From Ligustrum vulgare (lineage: Eukaryota; Streptophyta; Magnoliopsida; Lamiales; Oleaceae), in assembly GCA_963555705.1 (NCBI GenBank), contig OY743176.1, positions 38,982,497 to 39,046,496 on the forward strand: a stretch of 64,000 bases of DNA, given 5' to 3'. A program made the translations under genes and the position numbers. Each line of letters opens with the position of its first letter. Positions within the stretch are counted from its first letter, which is position 1. The notes under the pieces were generated by a model that was not told where the DNA came from, ran no database searches, and saw only the letters and a list, made by a program, of their open reading frames with translations. Shown one piece after another: positions 50,403 through 60,240 of the stretch.

Positions 50403-50666
50403 TGTAATACCCCAGGCCAGGAAAGTTTAAAAGAAATGATAGGTACCAAACTCATACCAACAAGATGCACATTCTTTTCCGGAAGTCCATCGTTAGAAAC
50501 TCCAAAGTTAAGCGTGCTTGGCTTGGAGCAAATTCTGGGAAGTTTTCTCGGGGAGCATGCGAGTGAGGACAAAGCATGCTGAAAAGACTCGTGTTGGTAC
50601 AGTGGGGACAGTACGCCGTCATTTAACGGTCGAGACAACCCGTTAAGTGGGACCCGGGTCGTTACA
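50403..50666 (+). repeat. Cassandra LTR 3, with the C-box deleted
   Basis: 264 bp. A 17-bp deletion near 50535-50540 removes the C-box between two TGGGA direct repeats, leaving AATTCTGGGAAGTTTTC. A two-base insertion (TACCAAACTC) offsets part of the length change. It ends GTCGTTACA at 50666, directly against the TGCAA target duplication. Confidence 0.92.
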
Positions 50667-52329
50667 TGCAAGGTGGGTAGAATTCATCGAAACATTTCCC
50701 TATGTCATCTGATACAAACAAGGTAAGGAAAATGTGGTGGCAGAAGCATTGTCTCGGAGGTATGTTCTTTTAAATTCTAAATTACTTGGATTTGAATACA
50801 TTAAGGACATGTATGTTAGTGATCCGGACTTTTCTAGTATTTATGATTCATGTGGTAAAGGGGCTGCGGATAAATTCTTTAAACATGATGATTATTTATT
50901 CTGAGAAAATAAATTGTGTGTCCCTAGGTGTTCAATGAGGGAGTTACTTGTGAGAGAGGCCCATAGTGGAGGTCTAATGGGTCATTTTGGAATTAAAAAG
51001 ACCATCGAAATCCTAAGTGAACATTTCTATTGGCCTAAGATGAAAATTGATGTGGTTCGGGTTTGTAGTAGATGCATTACTTGCAAGAAGGCAAAATCTA
51101 GGATTAAACCTCATGGATTATGTATGCCTTTACCCGTACCTAGTGAACCTTGGGTCGATATCTCTATGGATTTTGTTTTGGGATTACCTAGGACTAAGAA
51201 GGGAAGAGATTCAATTTTTGTGGTAGTAGATCGCTTTAGTAAAATGGCACATTTCATACCATGCCACAAAACTGATGATGCTACTAACATAGCTGAAATT
51301 TTCTTTCGGGAAGTCGTACGCTTACATGGGGTTCCTAAAAGTATTATCTCGGATAGGGATGTTAAATTCCTTAGTCATTTTTGGAGGGTCTTGTGGAACA
51401 AATTAGGTACAAAACTACTTTTCTCTACAACTTGTCACCCACAGACCGATGGACAAACCGAGGTAGTAAATAGGACAATGATTCAATTGTTGTGCACGAT
51501 AATCAATAAAAATCTGAAAAATTGGGAAGAGTGCTTACCATTTATTGAATTTGCATATAATAGGGCTATACGTTCTACTACTTCTTGTTCACCATTTGAA
51601 ATTGTTTATGGTTTTAATCCGCTAACACCATTGGATTTAATTCCTTTACCTGTGAATGAACGTAGTAGTTTAGATGGAAAGAAAAAGGCTGAGATGGTTA
51701 AAGCACTCCACGAAAAGGTGAGGTTGGCGATTGAAAAGAAAAATGAACATTATGCTTCGCAGGCTAACAAAGGAAGAAAGGGCATCATATTTGAACCCGG
51801 TGATTGGGTTTGGGTACATTTGAGAAAGGTGCGGTTTCCAGAACAACGCAAGTCAAAGTTACAACCGCGAGGAGATGGCCCATTCCAAGTGATTGAAAGG
51901 ATCAACAATAATGCCTATAAATTAGATCTTCCTAGTGAGTATAATGTTTCAGCTTCATTTAATGTTTCTGATCTATCTCTGTTTGATGCAGGTACAGATT
52001 CAAGGTCGAATCCTTTCGAAGAGGGAGGGGATGATGTGATCCAGACCACGGATACAAGCCCGCACAAAGATCTGTTGAAGATCCGAGGAGGGCCGATGAC
52101 TCGATTGCAGACAAAGAGGGCCAAGGAAGCAATGGACAAGTTAGTTCAAGAATCAATGGCCAAAACAATGTTCGTGTCATCGAAAGAAGCAAGTTCCATG
52201 TTGGGACCGAGCCAAAACGACGAATGGATCAACCTCATTCAAGCCGTCGAAGAAGATTTCCAAATTTCAAGAATTACGGCCGTAATTCATAATTCTCACG
52301 GCCGTAACCAACTTGCTGCTGAAAACTGA
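50667..52329 (+). pseudogene. pol: GyB Pol, integrase part and C-terminal tail
   Basis: Resumes the pol frame after the nested insertion with WVEFIETFPYVI, then a TGA (50710-50712), YKQGKENVVAEALSRR and a second TGA (50902-50904). The longest uninterrupted reading is 50914-52329, 471 codons. Within it are a zinc-binding HHCC region (H17, H24, C54, C57), an integrase core with D87 (SMDF), D147 (SDRD) and E183 (QTEVVNRT), which gives the D-35-E spacing, and the [13 protein letters not shown] motif near 365. The last roughly 99 residues, including a GGPMTR motif, are encoded inside the 3' LTR. Integrase would insert the cDNA. There is no chromodomain; the tail resembles the CRM-type C-terminus as I recall it. 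Both stops sit where CGA (Arg) would fit, consistent with C-to-T decay. Confidence 0.9.
52018..52031 (+). other. GyB polypurine tract
   Basis: GAAGAGGGAGGGGA immediately before the 3' LTR. It also encodes part of the EEGGDD motif of the pol tail, so the plus-strand primer lies within coding sequence. Confidence 0.85.
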
Positions 52330-52865
52330 ATTTTTGAAGAAATTGGACTTACGGCCGTAACGCAGCCTCGGATCAAAAACAGGAATTTCAGAATTAAGGC
52401 TTACGGCCGTAAAAGGAGTCTCACGGCCGTAACGGTGAAACAGAATGAGTCTTACGGCCGTAAATTCATATACGCGTGATTTTAGGGTTTTAATTATTTC
52501 CTTATTTTTGGTATTTGTTTTCTTGTTTAATTAGAACTCTTTAGTCAGGTTTTGACCCTATTTATAGGGATGTAATTTTCATTATTCATTACACAACTTT
52601 GATATTATAATTGAGAGGCTATTTTGCTTTCACAATCTTATTCTTCATTGAATAAAATCCGAACTTGCGAATTATTCTTGTTTGTTCAAATCCCGGTGAG
52701 AATTATTATTGCTTGTGATCAAGAGGTCAATATATCCCAGTGATTGTATTGGTTGCTTGATTCAATTAATTTTAATTGGATCCATAAATCGTGGTTCTTG
52801 GCGTTCTTGGGTCGATTTCAATATTTTGTGGGTTGCGTAGCTACAATTGCTACGTGGTTTGATCA
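52032..52865 (+). repeat. GyB 3' LTR
   Basis: 834 bp against 879 bp in the 5' LTR. The difference is mainly two deletions of 22 and 20 bp, each running from one palindrome motif to the next, plus single-base changes. It carries the pol tail ORF to 52329, the motif array 52274-52463, TATTTATA at 52559-52566 and AATAAA at 52651-52656. It ends TTTGATCA, followed by ATAAT. Confidence 0.92.
52274..52463. repeat. TTACGGCCGTAA palindrome array in GyB 3' LTR
   Basis: Six motifs versus eight in the 5' LTR. The second pair lost its TCACGGCCGTAA partner, and the decayed motif plus its neighbour have fused into one intact TTACGGCCGTAA. Confidence 0.9.
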
Positions 52866-55809
52866 ATAATGTTTCAGAAAACCCTAATTCAAAAGAAAAT
52901 ATTTTAAAACAAGCAGTTATAAACTCGAGTTATGAACAATCGTGCAATTTCTTGTTATTTTTTCAGAGGCCAATATATATATAGAGAATTTTACATATAT
53001 GTTAAGAAGTAAATTACATTGAACACGTGGGGTAATTATTATTAAGGTTGACATGTACGGGATTCGCACGTTGCATTGGCGTTCCTTGAAATTCTTTCTC
53101 TCTCAATAAATTCTAGTCTTTGTCTAACGTTTTGCTTTTCAAGTTCAGGGTAATCAATCATCTAAATTTTGTTAATTTTATATGTTTTTCACATTTTTTT
53201 TCTTTGTTTTTCAAAGCAATTTAAGAATTTTCCAGGAAAATCTTGAAATGGATAAACCCTGAACTTTCTTTGTTATTTGCCATCAGTTTTCTTTTATGAG
53301 TGATCATTTACTATTTTTTTTTTCTATACAAAAATACCACTATTGTGGTTAATTTTCTATAATGAAAAATACCAACAGTGACCAATTTAAATTTCATTTT
53401 TCGAAGTGAGGAAACTTACAATTCTGTTAATTTTATTAATAAAATCTTTGAGAAGTTAAGGTTCTTGATTTGTGATGGAAAATCCTTCCCCGGTAATACT
53501 CGTGGTAACCTCCGACAACGAGGCCTATTTTGGAGAGACTAGACAAGAAGGCTGCGACAGCGGCTGAGATGTTGAAGATAATTGTTTGTTATCGAATTTA
53601 TTGGCTGAAGTGGAGGCAAATGCAGATGATTCTGACGAAATACTGGATTTGACACATGGTATTCAAAACACTGAAGAATGAAACATTTCCCGTTTGAACT
53701 CGTTATGAAAATTCTGACGACGATGATTGTATAATTTCGGATTGCAGTACGGATAATCTGTTGGCGGTTGAAGCACATCAATTGTCAGTAGTCAAGTGCC
53801 TATTTATCATTCCATGGTTTAGAATATTACATAACGTTTTAGAAAACACAAATTCAAAAGAAAATATTTTAAAACAAGCAGTTATAAACTCGTGTTATGA
53901 ACAATCGTGCAATTTCTTGTTAATTTTGCAGAGGCCAATATATATATATATAGAATTTTACATATATGTTAAGAAGTAGTTTAGATTGAACACGTGGCTT
54001 TGTAGTTGCAACTATAATAAAAAATAGTAATTAAAAAGAAGAATCTCACAGAATTTTTTCCAATAAGATATATTTAAGAGCATTATAAAAAACTCATATC
54101 CATGATGATTCGGTAATTATTATTAAGGTTGTATCAACTCATTTAATTCAGTATAACTGGGTTTAATTTTTATAAGTTCCCGGATTAAGTCGATTATGTA
54201 TATATTAACATTTCCTCTAAGCATCGAAATTCGTAATTCGTAAGAGGTTGACATGTACGGGATTCGCACGTTGCATTGGCGTTCCTTGAAATTCTTTCTC
54301 TCTCAATAAATTCTAGTCTTTGTCTAACGTTTTGCTTTTCAAGTTCAGGGTAATCAATCATCTAAATTTTGTTAATTTTATATGTTTTTCAGAGTTTTTC
54401 AGAGTTTGTTATCGAAGTATTTGGCTGATGTGGAGGCAAATGCAGATGATTCCGACGAAATACTGGATGTGACACATGGTATTCAAAACACTGAAGAATG
54501 AAACATTCCACGTTTGAACCCATTTTGAAAATTCTGTCGACGGTGATAGTATAATTTTGGATGGCGGCACGGATAAGCTGTTGGCAGTTGAAGCACATTA
54601 TCTGTTAGTAGTCAAGTGCCTATTTATCATTCCATGGTTTAGAATATTACATAACGTTTCAGAAAACACAAATTCAAAAGAAAATATTTTAAAACAAGCA
54701 GTTATAAACTCGTGTTATGAACAATCGTGCAATTTCTTGTTATTTTTTGCAGAGGCCAATTTGTATATAGGGAATTTTACATATATGTTAAGAAGTAGAT
54801 TAGTTTGAACATGTGGCTTTGTAGTTGCAACGATAATAAAAAATAGTAATGAAAAAGAAGAATCTCATAGAACTTTTTCCAATAAGATATATTTAAGAGC
54901 ATTATACAAAACTCATATCCATGATGATTCGGTAATTATTATTAAGGTTGTATCAACTCATTGAATTTTAGTTTTACATATACTTTGATGAGTGTTAGTT
55001 TGACAGCATGGGGTCAAATGAGTGACTTCGTGATGACAATTTTTGAAAATATTAAACCGGTATTTAAATTTAAGCACAGAAGTTATTTGCATAGGAGGAA
55101 AGTCGAAATTACACAAAGTTACCGGGTTTTGTTAGACGTGTTAGATATATCACAATAATTAAATAAAATTCAATAGTTTTAGGTGTAATCTTAAAAAATT
55201 AAGATACATAGTGAGCTTAAATAATTATTTTTCTTTTTCTTTTCAGTTCGCAACTGAAAAATACATTACGGGATTCGCACGTTGCATTGGCGTTCCTTGA
55301 AATTCTTTCTCTCTCAATAAATTCTAGTCTTTGTCTAACGTTTTGCTTTTCAAGTTCAGGGTAATCAATCATCTAAATTTTGTTAATTTTATATGTTTTT
55401 CAGAGTTTGTTATCGAAAGAAAATATTTTAAAACAAGCAGTTATAAACTCGTGTTATGAACAATCGTGCAATTTCTTGTTAATTTTGCAGAGGCCAATAT
55501 ATATATATAGAGAATTTTACATATATGTTAAGAAGTAGTTTAGATTGAACACGTGGCTTTGTAGTTGCAACTATAATAAAAAATAGTAATTAAAAAGAAG
55601 AATCTCACAGAATTTTTTCCAATAAGATATATTTAAGAGCATTATAAAAAACTCATATCCATGATGATTCGGTAATTATTATTAAGGTTGTATCAACTCA
55701 TTTAATTCAGTATAACTGGGTTTAATTTTTATAGGTTCCCGGATTAAGTCGATTATGTATATATTAACATTTCCTCTAAGCATCGAAATTCGTAATTCGT
55801 AAGAGGTTG
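52866..55809. repeat. Tandem array, segment C: deleted and shuffled units
   Basis: Anchors lie at 53656 and 54476, only 820 bp apart. Internal jumps occur at about 53029 (CACGTGG to GGTAATTATT), 53049 (AAGGTTG to ACATGTACGGG), 54142 (CAACTCATT to TAATTCAG), 54397 (TTTTTCAGAG into TTTGTTATCG), 55270 (ACATTAC to GGGATTCG) and 55412 (TTATCGAA to AGAAAATATT). Several have 2-5 shared bases. The 54142 deletion recurs at about 55700, so that deleted block was itself duplicated. The first bases (52866-52870) are the right-hand target duplication of GyB, and 55805-55809 is the left duplication (GGTTG) of the copia element. Confidence 0.85.
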
Positions 55810-56379
55810 TATTGGAAGTGTGATCCCCAAATTATAAGAGTTCAAACTTGGAGGGCCAACTTATGGCAACCAGTGAAGCTCAAGGACCTCATGTGCAATT
55901 TTGGATAAATAAAGTCTTGACTTACCCATTCTTGGCAGAAAACTGGAAGGCACGCATATCTCTTTCTTCTTCTTGCTTCTGGGTCTCAGCGCATTATTTT
56001 TCTCTCTTGGTCTTAGTCCCATTTTCCCCAATAATTTTGTATCTACTTAGATTAGTAATTGGGCTAGTGAGTATATCATTTTGTGGGTATTATTGTGCGC
56101 GATTGCTGTGATTTATTGCGAAGAACAGTGGCTACATCGTTCGTTCTTGGGGCTGAAAATTGCTCGTGATTTCTTTTGTAATCTTTGACAATCTTGGAAG
56201 GTTATTTGCTAGTGGAAAAGGGTTCTGTCCTGAGCCCCCCAGATGTAGGTGTTCTACACCGAACTGGGTCACCAAATTAGCTTGTCTTGTTCTTTATTTT
56301 TCGTTTATTTCGATTCTTGATTGGTTAATGAATGTTATCCGCATTAGTTACGTGAAATAGGCTCGATTCTAACCTAACA
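55810..56379 (+). repeat. Copia 5' LTR
   Basis: 570 bp from TATTGGAAGTG to TAACCTAACA. The 5' terminal dinucleotide is TA, not TG, in both LTRs. Plus-strand ORFs of 87 and 66 codons inside the LTR are not recognised as protein genes and recur in the other LTR. Confidence 0.9.
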
Positions 56380-56381
56380 AC

Positions 56382-56393
56382 TGGTATCAGAGC
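56382..56393 (+). other. Copia primer-binding site (tRNA-iMet)
   Basis: TGGTATCAGAGC two bases after the 5' LTR. Confidence 0.92.
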
Positions 56394-56889
56394 CACCATT
56401 TTAATTTTTGTGTTCTCTGCAGATTTTTTAGGGTTCAAGAAAATTAGGCATTTTTCTATTTTTTGGAATTAATTGTGTTTCTGAATTGGTATTGCACTGA
56501 TTGTGTGATTTCTTGTGAATTATTTCCTGAAAACTTCAAGTGGCTGAACTTGGATAGTGCAGGCAGTTTCATTCTTGATTAGTTCTTCTTGTCTGGATTA
56601 CTGGTGAGATCGTTTCAATTCACCCCTTAAGAATTAAATTCTTAGTATTGGTTGGAATTTGGGCATTTAGTAATTATGTTTATTTGGCTTGCAATAATCT
56701 GCGTTTTTCTTGATTAGTTCATAAATTGTGAATTGTGATTTGTGAATTGTGCATGTTCTAATTACTTGGCTGCCTTGTTTTGATAAGTGTTGGGTTGTTG
56801 TTTAAAATTGAAAAATTATTCGTGAATCTTGAAATTTTTCTTTAAAAACCTTTTCTGTTGATTTGTGAATTTGAATTATAAATTCACGA
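56394..56889 (+). other. Copia 5' untranslated leader
   Basis: About 500 AT-rich bases with repeated TTGTGAATTGTG-type runs near 56725-56750. No coding sequence recognised. Confidence 0.7.
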
Positions 56890-57351
56890 ATGGCATCTAG
56901 TAGTCATTCCCCATTTGCCGAACCCATTATGGGATCGACGGTCGAATTGTCACAATTCGATGGTAAGGGTGACTACTCGATATGGAAACAGAAAATGAAG
57001 GCCATTTTGGTCCAACAACGAGTAGCGAAAGCTATTGAAGATCCCGATAATTTTTCTGAAGAACTTAAAGCTAAACCGGATCTTATTGCTGATATGAATG
57101 AGATTGTTTATAGTTCCATTATCTTGCACTTATCTGATAATATCGTTAGACAAGTAGATGAACATAAGATGGCTAGAGACTTGTGGGAAGCTCTTGACAC
57201 CATGTTTTTAATTAAGACCTTGCCTAATAAGATCTACCTTCTTGAAAAATTATTCAGTTTTAGAATGGACCCTGGGAAGGAACTAGAATCGAACCTAAGT
57301 GACTTTAGCATAATAGTGAAGAGTCTGGCCCATAATGATAAAAAAATTTGA
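56890..57351 (+). pseudogene. gag: Copia Gag N-terminal part, frameshifted
   Basis: 153 codons starting MASSSHSPFAEP and continuing with the typical copia Gag (UBN2-type) motif FDGKGDYSIWKQKMKAIL. It ends prematurely at NDKKI. A seven-A run at 57340-57346 is the likely slip; the next frame continues FDDEDLAVI, then meets a TAA at 57374-57376. The rest of Gag (NAIKYSRD, KSKEFEMKK) is readable at about 57384-57467 and leads into the next ORF. Gag would form the particle; here it is truncated before the nucleocapsid. Confidence 0.88.
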
Positions 57352-57383
57352 CGACGAGGACTTAGCGGTGATTTAAATTAAGA

Positions 57384-58507
57384 ATGCAATAAAATACTCT
57401 AGGGACAAACTGACTCAAACTATTGTCATAGATGCTATAAAATCAAAAGAATTTGAAATGAAGAAAGAACAAAAAACTAGCCATAGAGTCATGAGCATGT
57501 TTGTTAGAGGTAGACCCGACAAAAGAGACAAGAACCCTCACTTTAAGAAAGGTAGAGGTAAATCTAAGAGTAGGTCTAAATCAAGGGAGAGGTTTAATGG
57601 AAAGTGTTACCATTGTGGGAAAGAAGGACACTTTCAGAAAGATTGCCCGTATTTGAAACGAAAGCAACAAAGAGACCAAAGTAGCGAAGAAGCTAGTAAT
57701 AATGCTGTTGGTCTAGACTTAGACAGTCTACATGTCATGACCGTGACGGGTAATGACATGAGTGAGGAATGGATTCTAGATTCAGGATGCACATTCCATA
57801 TGTGTCCTGTTAGGTCATGGTTTTACAACTATAAAGAAATTGAACCTAAGAAAGTGTACATGGGGGATAATAATACCCAGACCGTTATTGGCATTGGTGA
57901 CATTGCTATTAGGATGCATGATGGCATTGTCAGGACCATGCATAATGTCAGATATGTTCCACATCTAAAAAGGAACCTCATTTCATTGGGTGTTCTAGAA
58001 GATGAGGGACATGTATTTAAGTCTGACAGAAACACTTTGAAAGTGTTGAGAGGTTCAATGGTTGTTATGAAGGGACCTAAGAGAAATGGGCTATACTACC
58101 TTGCAGGTGAAGTTGTGTCTTCACAGAACTGCAATTCCTTCACAGTGACTGATAGTAAGTCTGAGTTGTGGCATAATCGGATGGGACATATAGGAAATAA
58201 AAGCTTGAAGTTATTAAATGAACAGAAATTACTTGGTAAAGAAGTAATTGAACCCATAAACTTTTGCGAGACATGTGTTCTCGGAAAGTCGCATAGAGTG
58301 TCATTTAAAGTTGTTTCCCACTGTTCTAAGAGACCCCTGGACTATGTCCATGCAGATTTATGGGGGCCTGAAAAACATCCGACATTCGGTGGGAACAAAT
58401 ATTTTCTATCCTTAGTTGATGACTACTCTAGAAAGGTATGGGTATTCCCATTAAAGGCCAAACATGAAACATTTCTAAAGTTTACAGTCTGGTTGAATGT
58501 ATGTTGA
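57384..58507 (+). pseudogene. Copia Gag zinc knuckle, protease and integrase N-terminus
   Basis: An open frame with an ATG at 57458 (349 codons); related reading extends upstream to about 57384. Counting from 57458, a CCHC zinc knuckle lies at C50, C53, H58 and C63 (CYHCGKEGHFQKDC) after an Arg/Lys/Ser-rich stretch. The protease active site is DSG at 108-110 (WILDSGCTFHM). A pre-integrase zinc region follows (LWHNRMGH with FCETC), then the first catalytic Asp of integrase in HADLWGP. The frame ends at VWLNVC. The sequence jumps from FLKFTVWLN to CMLISLGLAKGFW, skipping the section that should contain the second Asp and the Glu of the D-D-E triad. Deletion junction near 58490-58503. Confidence 0.9.
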
Positions 58508-60228
58508 TTAGTTTAGGCCTAGCAAAAGGCTTCTGGGCTGAAGCTGTTAGTACTGCAGCTTATCTTATCAATCGATCCCCATCGAGTTCTGTCAATTTTA
58601 AGACTCCACAAGAGTTGTGGACCGGTAAACCCCCTGATTTGACCCACATTAGGGTATTTGGATGTGCTGCATATGCACATCAGAACGAGGGTAAGTTAGA
58701 GCCGAGGGCTGCGAAATGTGTGATGTTGGGGTATCCGGACGGGGTAAAAGGGTATAGGCTATGGATGATTGGAGTTCAGGGTATTAAAATTATTATTAGC
58801 CGGGATGTAGTGATCAATGAATCGGAGATGCCTTGTTTGAAGAAGAATGTTAAGGATGATGAACCTGAGGCTAGTAATGGGATTAAGAATGTAGTAGAGT
58901 TGACTAGGTTGACTGACACCCATAATGAGACTCCTGAGCCTGTAGTTCCTCCGGTTGGAGAGGAAGAAGTTGCACCTGCTGAGCATGTAGGTGATGGGGA
59001 AGTAGAGCCCCATGTTGAGGCTGAACCTGAGATACCTAACCCTAAAAATATTGATACCACCATACAAGACTACCAATTGGTTAGGGATAGAGAAAGAAGA
59101 CAAGTGAGACCTAACCCTAGGTATGAAATTCAGAATTTAACGGATTTTGCCTTAGTTTCAGGTGAAGCTATTGAGAATGTAGAGCCGACTTCCTTTGAGG
59201 AAGCAATGAGTGGGCCTAAATCTGAAAACTGGTTAGAGGCAATGAGAGAAGAAATGAAATCTCTAAGTGAAAATAAAACTTGGAGTTTGGTCAAGGTACC
59301 GGAGAAACAAAAGATAATCCAATGTAAATGGATTTTCAAGTTAAAGGAGGGATTAATTCCCGGTGATCCTTTGAGATATAAGGCTAGACTAGTAGCCAAA
59401 GGATTCACTCAAAGAGAAGGCATTGACTATAATGAGATATTATCTCCTGTGATCAAGTACAAGACCATTAGATTGGTGCTTGCTTTAGTTGTTCAATTCA
59501 ATTGGGAATTGGAACAACTGGACGTTAAGACTGCTTTTCTACATGGAGAGCTAGAAGAGGAGATATATATGAGTCAGCCTCAAGGCTTTGAGGTGAAGGG
59601 AAAATCGGAATATGTTTGCAAACTCAAGAAATCTTTATATGGTTTGAAACAAAGTTCGAGGCAATGGTATAAGCGGTTTGATACTTATGCCGTAAAGATA
59701 GGTTTTAAAAGGAACGAATATGACTCATGCCTTTACTACAATAATAGCAAATATGGAAGTGAGGTATACCTACTTCTATATGTGGATGATATGCTATTAG
59801 CTAGCCCGAGTAAAGGTGAGATCATGAAGATGAAAAACCTTTTGAACTCTGAGTTCGATATGAAGGACCTAGGAAGTGCGAAGAAAATTCTTGGAATGGT
59901 CCTTAAGAGGGATAGAACGGAGGACAGACTATCTATTACACAAGAAGGTTACTTGAAGAAAGTAGTAACCAAATTTGGCATGAAAGATGCCAAGTCCGTC
60001 TCAGTTCCTCTGGCTGCACATATGAATTTGTCATCACTTCAATCTCCCAAGACTGAAGCCGAGTACAAAGAAATGGAAAACATACCTTATGCTAACGCGA
60101 TAGGGTCTGCGATGTTTTCCATGATCACCACACGGCCGGACTTGGCCTATGCCATAAGTTTCTTAAGCAGATTTATGTCGAACCCAGGGAAACCTCATTG
60201 GGCTGGGTTAAAATGGTTGCTGAGGTAG
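58501..60228 (+). pseudogene. Copia integrase C-terminus and reverse transcriptase
   Basis: 575 codons. The first 110 or so (GFWAEAVSTAAYLINRSPSS, FGCAAYAHQ, KCVMLGYPDGVKGYRLW) are the end of integrase. An acidic linker follows (about 120-200). Reverse transcriptase occupies about 240-480, with KWIFKLKEG, the first catalytic Asp at D341 (LDVKTAFLHG) and YVDD at 427-430. It ends at KWLLR with TAG at 60226-60228. Downstream IAGT continues in the same frame, so a tyrosine codon position was probably turned into an amber stop. The start ATG is only the first Met after the integrase deletion, not a native start. Confidence 0.9.
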
Positions 60229-60240
60229 ATAGCTGGCACT

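Larger units (their letters stand above)
45482..50666. mobile_element. Composite insertion: inverted Cassandra half, chromovirus pieces, Cassandra tandem
   Basis: A 5,185-bp insertion in the pol gene of GyB with perfect target duplications TGCAA (45477-45481 and 50667-50671). Removing it with one duplication joins the pol frame exactly. Both outer ends are the same terminus of a Cassandra LTR: TGTAACGACCCGGG on the left and its complement on the right. Left to right it holds an inverted Cassandra LTR plus internal region up to the PBS, an antisense reverse-transcriptase fragment, about 580 bases not recognised, a chromovirus 3' end with a truncated LTR, a second 3' end joined to a complete 2.56-kb LTR and its PBS, then Cassandra LTR-internal-LTR-internal-LTR in direct orientation. 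It behaves as one integrated unit but is not a normal member of any family I know. Confidence 0.85.
49545..50666 (+). mobile_element. Cassandra TRIM tandem: LTR-internal-LTR-internal-LTR
   Basis: Three Cassandra LTRs (49545-49823, 49974-50252, 50403-50666) separated by two 150-bp internal regions. Each internal region opens with AA and the PBS TGGTATCAGAGC and closes with the purine-rich ACGGGGGGTGAT. There is no coding capacity, as expected for a TRIM. The left flank (CGTAT) does not match the right flank (TGCAA), so this tandem did not insert on its own here; the right TGCAA pairs with the one left of 45482. Confidence 0.9.
40822..52865 (+). mobile_element. GyB: Ty3/gypsy (chromovirus, CRM-like) retrotransposon with nested insertion
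   Basis: Inserted in an array unit between ACATAAC and GTTTCAG. The target duplication is ATAAC (40817-40821) and ATAAT (52866-52870), with one later change on the right. Without the 5,185-bp nested insertion and its duplicated 5 bases the element would be about 6.85 kb. Order: LTR, tRNA-iMet PBS, leader, gag-protease, RT-RNase H, integrase, polypurine tract, LTR. Domain order with integrase last identifies Ty3/gypsy. The pol tail reading into the 3' LTR and the lack of a chromodomain after integrase suggest the CRM clade as I recall it; this assignment is tentative. The copy is inactive: the pol gene is interrupted and has two further stops. Confidence 0.93.

Noticed and set aside
49602..50566. 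Possible 5S rRNA gene cluster
   Set aside because: The segments are diverged from 5S, sit in LTRs with PBS and PPT between them, and one lacks the C-box. This is Cassandra, not rDNA.
45482..50666. DNA transposon with long terminal inverted repeats
   Set aside because: The inverted ends are Cassandra LTRs with adjacent PBS sequences and no transposase is present; the 5-bp duplication fits LTR integration.
55848..56360. ORFs of 87 and 66 codons in the copia LTR, with hydrophobic stretches
   Set aside because: They lie wholly in the LTR, are duplicated in the other LTR, and show no known domain.
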